NCBI GenBank assembly: GCA_030142905.1
Contig: JASJOG010000418.1
Location: 40,001-104,000, forward strand
Source: Heliopora coerulea
Lineage: Eukaryota > Cnidaria > Anthozoa > Scleralcyonacea > Helioporidae
Reading direction: 5' to 3'
DNA: 64,000 nt
This document shows positions 1-12,000 of this stretch, piece by piece. Position 1 is the first letter of the stretch. Every line of letters starts with the position of its first letter. The notes under the pieces were generated by a model. That model saw only the letters and a program-made list of their open reading frames with translations, was not told the DNA's origin and made no database searches. Position numbers and translations under genes: made by a program.

Positions 1-59
1 TCCAGTTCCTTCCCATCTTTATCTACGATGGCAGGAACAATTCCAAAGAAAGGGAAAGT
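1..59 (-). CDS. ACSS2: ACSS2 exon 13 (cut by window edge)
   Basis: The acceptor is CCTTTAG. It encodes [19 protein letters not shown], matching the family's TFPFFGVAPAI segment. The exon and the C-terminal part of the enzyme continue to the left of the window. Confidence 0.92.
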
Positions 60-3000
60 CTAAAGGTGTGACCACAACATCAGGTTAGGAATTAGAATCA
101 CTGGTAGGGTAGTCACAGTAGGTTGTAAGTGGTCACTGACTCTCTTCTATCTCAATATAAAGCTTAGTCATACTTACAGCTGATCCTGGTTTCATTGGAG
201 TTGCCCCAGGTAAAGATGTGATCACATGACCGCCCTGAAACAATGTAAGAAAAGCTTAATTAAAGTAAGGTGTGTGTCACTAACAAATTTATTTTTTCCA
301 ATTAAACTTTAAATAAAAGTTCACTCCAACCTCCGTGCACCCCTGGCATGCCTCCCAAATCACATCTTTTAATACTACCGTTTCTGTCTGCCAGTACGTA
401 TCAACCACAGGACATTGTTTCTTTCCGACAACATTTCGATACCAAACCCAGGCTTCGGGGTTGATCGGTTCACCAACAGTTGCAAGAATTTTTAATGAAT
501 CACGGCTATATCTGAAAAAAAAAGGGGTAAAGAGTAAATTTAATGTTAGCCTTAAGATACTCAAAATTCTGGTAAATTTCTGGTAAATAAGAATGGCATT
601 AAAAATATTAACTACGAGGGCAAGAAAATAGAACAGAAGGGAAAGGAAACCTGGAATGGTGGAAGAGGCAAAGAAAACTGGGATGTGAAGGTACAATAAA
701 GGAAGGAAGTGTATGGGGAAGTACAATAAGAGAATAGTGGGTATGGGAAATTACAATGAGAAGGAAGAATGTGGAAGGGGAAGTATAATAAGGGAAGAGT
801 GGGGACAGAGATGTACAATAAGGAAAGGGTTATAGTTAGAGTTAGGGTTAGCGTTAGGGCAATGGTTAAGGTTAGGGTTAGGGCTAGAGTGTTGTATGGA
901 GCTTATGCTAATGCTAGACGTTGATGGAGAAACATTGATATTGATTAGAGTGTTACAAGTAGTCCAAACACTGCATACAGTAAGCCATTTTGGAGCAAAA
1001 CTTTCCGTAAAGTACTCTTATCTGTTTTAAATTTACAGATTTTTCGATAAACTACGGTCATGTTAGGTTGCCGCACTGAGAACACGGAGCTGTGCAGTTA
1101 AAAATTCGCGCCAAAAGCTCGTTTCCTAATTTGCTGAGCCGACGGAAAAAGACCAGCGGCTAGGTGGGTCGGCTACATTGCAGTAGTACCAATTGAGCGT
1201 CCAACTTACTTTTCAACAATCTCCTTTCCAAACCTCATCAGTGACCTAATGGCAGTAGGCGCTGTGTAAAACTTGGCTACATTATATTTATCACAGATGG
1301 CCCACATCCTGCCAGGATCAGGGTATGTAGGAGTTCCTTCAAACTGTAACAGACAAGGGCAAAAGACATTGAACGCCACAAATAAGAACAATACGGATTA
1401 ATTCTCCGGGCCAGCTGAAAGAAAGTATGTTCATAACTGTGCATATTTCTCGTGCTATTAACTCAAAAAAATGAGCTCTTGACAGGAATTCATTTTAAAA
1501 CTTGTGATTGCCGTTCAGACGGCCTTGACCATCGAGCTACATGGACTATGATTGCAGAGCGAAGGTTCGACATTGTACTGGTTCAACTACAGTCAGATGG
1601 TCAGAAAACTCTTCAGGTTATAACGACCCATACGTGATGAAACTATGATCCTTTATCCAACCAATAACTTTCACACTCTAATATGAAATCACAAACTTAC
1701 AATCACACTACTACCTCAAGTTTCAAGTGATCAATACATGAGGTAACTCTGAGAAGGAATCTATCCAAAAGCTATCTTACCATACTTGTCCACTTACTGT
1801 GACACTGGTAGCTCTGTTACCTAATGAACATTGTATGGTTATGAACCATCGCAATCTGCTAGCTCTTTTACCAACTAAAACACGTATAATTAAGACCGGG
1901 AATCTAACCAATCGCTATCCTACATAATCTGCCAATTCACTCACCATTACACTGGTAGTTCTGTTACTAAGTGAACCGTGTATAATTATGACTGGAAATC
2001 TAACCAATCGCTATCCTACATAATCTGCCAATTCACTCACCATTACATTGGTAGTTCTGTTACCAAGTGAACCATGTATAATTATGACTGGAAATCTAAC
2101 TAATCGCTATCCTACATAATCTGCTAGCTCACGTACCATCACACTGGTAGCTCCATTAGCCAGTGGTCCATATGTGATATAGCTGTGACCAGTTATCCAA
2201 CCAATGTCAGCAGTACACCAGTAAACCTCGCCTGGATGGTAGTCAAAGTCATACCTGTAAAATACCAACAAAAACTGTCGTTGTTCATAGCTGAACTAAT
2301 TAGCCAGCAGATCCTGGATAACTGTCCGAAAAAACCCCTGACATTTCAAGACGTCGTTTGTTTCGAAGGAAGGCAGTGAAGTTACACAATTAAGTCAAGT
2401 ACAGCTAATATCATTGGTGCATCGTAGCACGACAATGAACTAATGAACAGATTAGTCGACTGATATTTTGATATGGCAAACATCAGAGCTTCCTCCTCTG
2501 ACGAACTCTCACGATAATAAAGTGAAACCAAATTTACATGGCTACTTATTGAATTTGATCATAAAATCAGCCATGGGTTAATTAATCACATTTTCATAAG
2601 ACATTAAGGTCAACAACAGCTTACTCCAACCCTATAAAAACAGCAGTACCACGTGGGCAGTTTCGAAGAACGAAGAAAGTTTTGAGGTAATGCTCTGCCA
2701 AAAAAAGAAATCAAGATGCTGACGTTTCTCGCGAAAGCCGTACACCCGAGTGAACTGTGAGGTAAATTCACTTGTTCTCTAGTTTCAAGACAGACGGCAA
2801 CCTTTGAACTTTTTCTAATCACTACCATTCCAATATGATCACATACAGTTACTGAACAGTTGAAATGTTGACACTTACTTGAATGTTGTGGCAGTATAAA
2901 TCATATATCCCCCGGTGGTGTGAAGAACACCTTTAGGTTTTCCAGTTGAACCACTGTGAATGAAAAGAGAAATTGTTACACAAAAGAACAAATGGAAAAC

Positions 3001-6000
3001 CTTGTTAATGGGAGGTAGTGAAGAGGAAACACCACATGAATGTTGAATGTGAGTATTGCTCGACGAGAAGCACTTGAAATGTCTCTCTGTCTGCCTGTGT
3101 TACTCTGTTAATGTGACCATGAACATGTTTGTTTGTCTGTCTGTCTGTCTGTGTTAGCCTGTTAATGTGTGTATGTACGTGTCGGTCTGTGTGTTTGTCA
3201 GTTTATGCGTGTATGTACGTGTTTGTAAGTCTATCTGCCTGTCAATTTGGCAGCTAATGTGTGTATGGGCGTCTATGTGTGTCTGTCTGTTTGCCAGTCA
3301 ATCTGTGTATGTACGGGTATGTGCGTCAGTCGACGTGAGCGTCACTATATAAGGTATTTATGGGAATAAGCTTTCTGAATCTCGAAAATTGGCATAACTA
3401 CGAGCAAGTAATGAAACAATGGTTGTTATCACAGTTATCAGCGGTGTGACAAGCCAACGAACCGAAGGGATTATTCCAGCACCGTCCCCAGCTTTCCCCT
3501 TGTTTCCATGTGTTCGAAACAAAAGAATATTAACTGCGGGCTCAGCTGTAATAACTGCTAATTAAATTCCACCATTACCTGGTATAAAGCATAAAAAGAG
3601 GATCTTCGGCGTCTATCCATTCCGGTTCACAATCGTCTGTCACTAACGCCATTTCATCGTGCCACCAAATGTCGACATTATCATTCCAGTCAATCTAAAA
3701 ATGAATGGCTGTTTAAAGTAATTATTTAAAGCTACAATTAATAAACTGGTATTTATCGTACCTTCCCTAGTTCGCAGACAATTTTTAGATCTTAACTCCC
3801 AATAATCTGACTCGTACATTCACTGGAAGACTTAATGGCTATTTCGGTAAAACGATTTCCACTTTCATGATATAGTTATGTAATCTATAAAAACTGAGCA
3901 ACAGTGTTTTAGAACCGATAAAGCACGTCCTGCGAGTTTTTAAATGTCTAGTAAACCGAACCTCTTAATATGCTAATTGGCGAAGAAAGTTTGGAAATTA
4001 ATGTTTTCTAAGCCGAAAAAAATTAAGGAGAAAAGCAAGCGTGTTTTTATTACACAGAAAGACACGACACGGTTATGATTTTCGTTTCTATGAATTATTA
4101 ATAAGTTTCATAATTATCGCTAAAAGATACCTCACAACTTACCTTAATGTTACACGGTCTCTCAGGTGCTGGTTTACATGTATCCCCATTTGTATCAGAT
4201 GTCCCCAAGTGCCTCACTACAACACAAATTGGGACCAGATGTCCCCTAAACAATAATCCAAAAATTATGAAAAATCATTGAAAACATTGCTTCGTATGAA
4301 GTTGAAGTTTGATTCACACATGGTTGGCTTAGTCAAGAAGAAGAAACAAGAAACAGTTGAAGAACGGTTCATTTCATACTAACAAAGAGTAAAAATAAAC
4401 GTTCACTCACAAATAGTGTGTCATTTATTTAATTATTTATTTACTTATAAATAACTTGTTTGTTTGTCTATTCGTTCGTTCGTTCATTCATTTTTATTTT
4501 TCCTTCCTCTTTCTTTCTTTCTTTCTTCTTTCCTTCCCTTCCCTTCCTTTCCTTCCTTCCTTTCCTTCCTTCCTTCCCTTCCTTCCCTCCCTTTCCTTCC
4601 CTTCCTTCCCTCCCTTTCCTTCCTTCCTTCCCTTCCTTTCCTTCCCTTCCCTTCCTTCCCTTCCTTTCCTTCCTTTCCTTCCTTTCCTTCCTTCCCTCCC
4701 TCCTTCCTTCCCTCCCTCCCTCCCTTTCTTTCCTCTTTCTTCCTCTCTCTCTATATATATATTTCTTCCTTTCTTTCTTTTATTTATTCTTTCTTTCACA
4801 GGCCATTTGCTCACTTCCTTCGTTCCTTTTATTCTTTCTGTCTTTCTTCCTTTCTTCCTCTCTCTCTATATATTTTTTTCTTTCTCTTATTAGTTACTTC
4901 TTTCGCTGGCCATTTGCTCACTCTTTTGTCGTCTTACCTTTTGTACCTTTGTATATTTATTCGGTTGCTTTTTTTAAGCCGCAGCTCTCTTCCTACTCTT
5001 AACACAAAAGAAACGCTACGATAAGAAAACAAGAGATTAATATCTGCTCACATTTCTTTGCTCTTTGCCAAAGCTCCATCAGCAATTGACTTCAAGTTGA
5101 CCAATTTTAATCCACGGTAAACACCATCTACAAAATATATTGATTTTGAGGTCAAATTTTTCAGTTAGAGATTTACTCTAAATAAGTACATTCTTCACAA
5201 CATTACATCTTCGAAATTTTTCTCCACACATCTATCTCAAGTCACCTGTCTTCCGTGTGTCTTTCGTCAATTGTTCGCCAGTTTTTCTTCAGTTTGTAAC
5301 GTCTTTGGAATACTTTTGTATGTCACGCACTAGTCGTTTGTCTGATGTGCGGCCGTCTACACTGAAAATCGTCAGTCTATCCTTCGTATATCCTGCTTTC
5401 GTTTTTCGTCAAACGTCCGTCCACAACACGTCAATTGTAGCTCCTTTGTACAAGACATTTTTTTGTAAATTGTGAGTTTATCTTTCGCCAACTGCGCGTA
5501 CGTACTTCGTCAATTCTCCTTGTGTTTTTCTTCTAAGTCTATCGACCGTCTCCGTTTCGTCTATTGTCCGTCCGACTGTCCTCTCTTTGTCCCTCGTCCA
5601 TCGTACGTCCGTCTTTCGTCTACATGGCGTCATATCTTGGTCTACCGTCTAGCTACATTTCTTCAACTGCTCGTCCTTCTTTTGTGTATCTCACATCTGT
5701 ATTTCGTCAGTCGTCCGCCTGTCGTTCTTCAATCCTCAATTGGTTTTTCGCCCATCTTTCCGTCTATCTTTCGCCCGTCTGCATTTCGTCAATTGCGCCC
5801 ATTTCATTACTACAAATGTCAGTCTTTCGCCTGTCGTGCGTTGGTCTTTTGTCTATTGAACGTCGTCTGCAGTTTACCCTTCGTCTATATTTCGTTTGAA
5901 TCTATCGACTTCTACCTTTTGTATAATCGTCTACCTTTCGTCTGTGTTCAGTCTGTCTTTCGATAGTCCATGTTTGTCTATCGCCGTCCGTCCATTACCA

Positions 6001-9000
6001 ACTGTAGACTACCGCTTCATTGCCCGGAACATCATAGTTTTTAATTCAGCTATGCGAGAACTTTCACACAGGTCTAATGAGATTGAACTAGAAGACAGTT
6101 CAGCTGGTCATACTGTTACCTGCAGTGATCAAAATTGAACATTTCGAGTCGACAAGACGTTCTCCCAAAGAATGAGCTGAAAATCCTGCAAACTAAACGA
6201 CAGTTTTGTCTAAATGAAAACTATGGAATACAATGGATTGAAATTAATTTTGCAATGAAAAATAACCCAACAATTAACACTTTGTCTTGGGCACACGGTA
6301 AGAAATTTAAGGTCGGCACAGCCAGTTCAATCAGCAATGACTTTCTAAACTCAGGAAAGAAGCTCGTTCACTAAGCTCTTCCCAGAATCCTTTAAATTTT
6401 GGAATTTTGTGAAAACTTTTACAAAAGTTAGAGTAACTTGCAGAACGTGTTTTATGAAGTCTACAAATTCTCGCGCTGCGCGCTAGAGTTCATAAACTTA
6501 ATAAAACCCTGCTGCTTGCGTTTTAAAAACTTGTTCTCAAACTCATTAATAATGAATGAATTATCCTGGCCAATCCGTGAATGTATACCACATCACGTGC
6601 ATGCATTTTTATATTCAATGAAAACCTGAAAGAATCTCACAAGTGATTTGGATCATATTTCTTTATCTACACATTCAAATCAATAAAATACAAACATGCA
6701 ATAAATCAATGGGAATATTCGTTTAGGAAGCTAATTGACACGTTCGTTTATCGTGTTTCATTAGGAGACCCCAACCTCTCGAAAACAACAAAAATATTTC
6801 ATTTTTCTCGTGTTTGGAACCCGTGATAAACTACTACTTCAACTGTGTCTACTTAATATACTTTATCATTATACAAGTAAAAAAGGAATAAATCTACCCA
6901 GGACACGTGCACACGGTATCAAGACAGTTCTCACGAAGTAAAGAGAGCAGCTCACCACAATAGAATGGACAGCACCAATCCTAGCACATGCCAACATTAC
7001 CACGACAAGTTCAATAATCATCGGAAGGTAAATAGCAACTCTGTCACCTTTCTTAATCCCTAAAAAATGAAATGAAAAACATATAGAACGGTTGAAAAAC
7101 TTTATAGCTTCATCTTTGCTGCGATCTTCATTGTATCATAACCAACCAGGACCGTTACAGAAATGGTTGACATTTATCCGACACAAAACTCATCCCTAGC
7201 TGCAAAATAGGTGACGAATATATATAAGACTTATGGATAATCTACATCTAGATGTAGATTACCCAGAAGTTCATATTTTCATAGTTCATAAGTTTTTCGT
7301 ATAACATAAGTTCAAAAGTTCATATTACTTATGGGTAATATCGCGAGCTGGGTTTTAAAAACTGAAATTGCTGCATCCTTTTTTAGCTATAACAGAGCCA
7401 TGACGAGCGCGATATTATACATGTTTAGAAAATAATACAGGAAAGATAAAATATTTTTTTCTTCTTTTTTGGCCATGTAGATTTACAAAATAGCACAGAC
7501 CTTTGCCTTTGAGGACATTTGAGAATTTACAAACTTCCTTCAGCAACTCTGCGTAAGTAATCTTACTGCTGTCACCAGGATAATTGCCTTCCCTGCATAA
7601 AACACGAACAAGATATTGGTATTGGGAAAATTTCATAATTGACCTGCACTTCTAAAATCCACTAGCAAAAGTTGACATGAACCGGTCTGGAAATCGCCTT
7701 TTCCTATCGAGTCAACTGGGAACAGTGCATGCTCCTTTCATCCATTTTAAGTGCACGACAGATTCTCGTGACAACTTAACGCTTGTCGGCAAGGATGTGC
7801 GGTGTTTCGATTCTATTTCATAACCCCCCTGAGGATGGCGAGGTGGCGTCGTGGGTGGGATGGAAGGTGGGAACATATTTTAATAGCTGTATGATATCAG
7901 CGGTCCATCACTATATAATTTGTCCCTACTAGAAGTACTTGACAACACAAATACGTTGAGTTTTTGCCTCGTTTGAGTCTCCAAGTTTCTTTATTTTTGA
8001 TAAGAAGGCAAGGTTTTCGTAAGATTGACTGAATTAAGTCATCTTGTTCCATTTCAAAGATTGCTTTTCACAATTTAAAACGCTCTACGAAGACTACCAA
8101 TCACTTTTCCGACAGATATCAGAAGGCATTTCCATACTTACGATCTACTACAAGGAATGTTTCCAACAGAAAATCATGCTAAACATAGTAATAACGTTGT
8201 CGTAGGCAGGGATAGCGTTTAAATCTAAAGGTCCGACATTTATGGTCGTTCAGTCATCAAAAACGACCAGAATTTTATATTGACGACTAACTCGTAGAAA
8301 ATGGTTACCCATTGGATGATCATATTTCGAGCTGCCAAGCTCTTGAAGAACTGATATTAAAAGACAGAAAAACATTAATTTCAGTTCGAGATTTATGCAT
8401 GAGTAGTGGTATAGTTATATCACCAGTCCATTTGTTAATAAATGATCCGTACACACCGCTCCTAATGTTCGTATTCGCCACCATCTTGTTTCGTGTTTTA
8501 CAACTGAGCAATCACACCAAGACTTGTTGGCTAGATTTCATCTTGGATGCTCAGATGCGAAAAGATAGTTGCCAATTGGGCGACCTTCTTCTTGAAAAGT
8601 TAATTTCGAACCCTAAATCTGATATGTTCAGTCGGGAACAAGAACTAAAACACCTGAAAGTCTTGTTTTCTTTATCCGATCTAAAAAGATTCCTAAACCG
8701 TTACGCAGTTATTATTTGGCACCAGGATGGCATAAACATGGCTGACACAAACAAATATAAGTTTAACACTAAAACCTTAAAAGGTTGATAACTGTCGTGA
8801 CTGATCTCAAAGAATTCCAATTGGAATCAGTCACTTTGAGGTCAGTTAGGACAGCTATTAACCTTTTAACTTTTTACCTTATTTATTAACTGTTTACGCA
8901 GTATTCTATTCTTATATCATTGATTAAGTTTGTACTTTTTAAGATATCCTGAGATATTCTGGTTCTAAGCAATTAAGTCCTAATGTTACGACAAAAGGAA

Positions 9001-12000
9001 GTAATGACAAAGTGACAAAGCTTTTTCTTTGGTTTTCGTGAATGGAGTCATGTTGGTTTATTTTCATGGAGATCGAACGGATTATAGTATCGCCAGAATG
9101 GCGATTCCTGTTCATTTGATATTGCAGTCTACTTTAACTATTTTAATATACCGGTTAGTATAAGAAGTTTGGACAAAGCAGCCTCTTATAATCAAATAAT
9201 GTTTGCAGTGCATTTCATTACTTGTATCTCGACATATGGGGAGAAAGCCTTCGGTTAAACCATTTAATTGGTTTAACCGAAGAGATCTTCAACTGTTTCT
9301 GGCACATTGAACTTGCTGTTCATGCTAGAATTTGTTGTGCTAACGGCAAGTAACTTCTCACACGTAAAGGAAATCTTCATTTGTGAGCATTTTGAGAGTA
9401 CATCATTTTGAGAGGAATTTTGACAATGACGTGTCAACTTTATCACGATGTCAAGTATTACCGTCAACTGGGATGTTTTGTTCGTGATTTGCTTCAGTGC
9501 GTTTTTCAACCTTTGTTATTTGACACCAATTGAATTTCAAAGCGGTAGTTATTAAAGGTTACCAATAAACCTGGCCATTACTATTAGTTGGGACGCAAAC
9601 AGTGGCTGAAAGAAATAGGACTCAGTGCATGGCTAAACTGTTGTAGCCAACACAGTGCACGCATACACTCAAATGCAATGCTATAACACAAGAGGCAAGG
9701 TTACAAAGGTAAAAGAAATGCGCTTAGGAATCAGATCAATGTCATGAAGTCGACAGAGAGGATTCCTAAAGCAAAAAGGAACGCGTTTCAAAGCGATGTA
9801 ATGAACTCTGTAAATATGGTTAATTAAATCAGATGGTACGCACTTTAGAAGAAACAATGCCATGTGGTGAAATACACGAGGTTGCCTCGGTGAAAATGCT
9901 GGCATTTATGTCAAACGAATCTTTTCAACTCGGTGGATACGTTTACGAAGGTAAAAGGCATGTCCTTCATTTGAAGCTATGTGATGGCATTGATTGACAA
10001 GATTATAAACATGAAAAGGTAAAGGTTACAAAAGGAAGGTCATGAATTTGATAGGCAAGGTTACGACGGAAGAAGACAAGCATTTAATTACCTTTAAAGA
10101 TTTGACATAGCCTAAACCAAAGAAGCATGCACTCAAAGATCTTTAACCACCAGATCAAAAAACACGCCAAGGAAATGATGCAACTATAAAACAAAGCAAA
10201 TTCCGAAAAGGAAAGTCATCTTAGAAAATCAAGATTCGAGTTATAAATCAAGCGACACAATTTGAACAGTGATATGTCGACCTTACTTAAAAGCCAACAT
10301 CGGTTGGTCGAGGTTTTTGGTTAAATGATGCAAAGTTAGACGTCCGTTAAATAAATCACAGCTCAATGATAAATGATGGCCTTGCAATGGTTTAGTTCGT
10401 TCAAGATTACTCCAGAAACTGTACCCATCGAAGCTTATGACTATTATTATCTTATCATTTTATGTTTTTCTCTCAGTTAATTTGTCGTACGCATCTTTAC
10501 AACACAATCATCTCTTATTTTCCAGCAACTGAGCGGATCACGCTCATGAATTTCTTATATCTTATATGTAGTGCTTCAGAAATCCAAAATTTACGATCAT
10601 CATTGAATGCATCACTAAACATTATATTTCAATGCCAAGGCAACATTTCCGTCATGCTATTACGATATCGCTCAAAATCCAAAGTAAAAAAGTAAAAACA
10701 TGTCTGCACGATGACGGTTGATCGATGGTTCAGTTACGCGTACAAATCCTTCCAGCTAGGATTACGGTTTCATGCCATCCAAAATGTGCTATTCCCGTCC
10801 TCTAGTTGTATCTTCATCGTGCTAATGGGTCTTACATTATGATATTAATGAACTTCAAAAAGCAAGAAGTTGCGACATGATTGTCACGACCTTAAAATGA
10901 TGTTAGGAAATGAAAGAGGAAGTCATCAATAGGAAGAGGAACTTGGGTACTGAATGATGCTACAAATAGAAAGATGACATTACGAACTGAAAGATGACGA
11001 GACAATCTGCAAAAAGCAGATATTATAAACTGAAATATCATGTTATCCAACGAAAGACGATGTCACGAACTGAAAGATGATGTTACGAACTGAAAGATGA
11101 TGTTACGAACTGAAAGACGATGTTACTACCTGAAAGACGATGTTACGAACTGAAAGATGATGTTACTAACTGAAAGACGATGCTACGAACTGAAAGATGA
11201 TGTTACGAACTGAAAGATGATGTTACGAACTGAAAGATGATGTTACGAACTGAAAGATGATGTTACGAACTGAAAGATGATGTTACGAACTTAAAAATGG
11301 TGTCACAAACTAGAAGATGTTGTTACGAACTGAAAGACGATGTTACTAACTGAAAGATGATGTTACTACCTGAAAGACGATGCTACGAACTGAAAGATGA
11401 TGTTACGAACTGAAAGATGATGTTACTAACTGAAAGATGATGTTACGAACTGAAAGATGATGTTACGAACTTAAAAATGGTGTCACAAACTAGAAGATGT
11501 TGTTACGAACTGAAAAATGATGTTACTAACTGAAAGATGTTGTTAGAACTGAAAGATGATGCTACGAACTGGAAGACGATGTTCCTACCTGAAAGACGAT
11601 GCTACGAACTGAAAGATGATGTTACTAACTGAAAGACGATGTTACGAACTGAAAGATGATGTTACGAACTGAAAGATGCTACGAACTGAAAGATGATGTT
11701 ACTAACTGAAAGACGATGTTACGAACTCAAAGATGATGTTACGAACTGAAAGATGATGTTACGAACTGAAAGATGATGTTATTACCTGAAAGACGATGTT
11801 ACTAACTGAAAGACGATATTACGAACTGAAAGACGATATTACGAACTGAAAGATGATGTTACGAACTGAAAGATGATGTTATTACCTGAAAGACGATGTT
11901 ACTAACTGAAAGATGATATTACGAACTGAAAGACGATGTTACGAACTGAAAGACGATGTTACGAACTGAAAGATGATGTTACGAACTGATAGATGATGCT

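Noticed and set aside
826..890. Chromosome end
   Set aside because: The TTAGGG units are degenerate, only about 65 bp long, and lie inside an intron of an otherwise intact gene.
4456..5024. Long Ser/Phe/Pro/Leu ORFs in all three forward frames
   Set aside because: They are produced by the polypyrimidine simple repeat, which lacks stop codons; ACSS2 runs through on the other strand.
5472..5966. 164-codon ORF and overlapping 111-codon ORF
   Set aside because: They are open because the CGTC-rich array is purine-poor; they lie inside ACSS2 intron 4 and show no domain.
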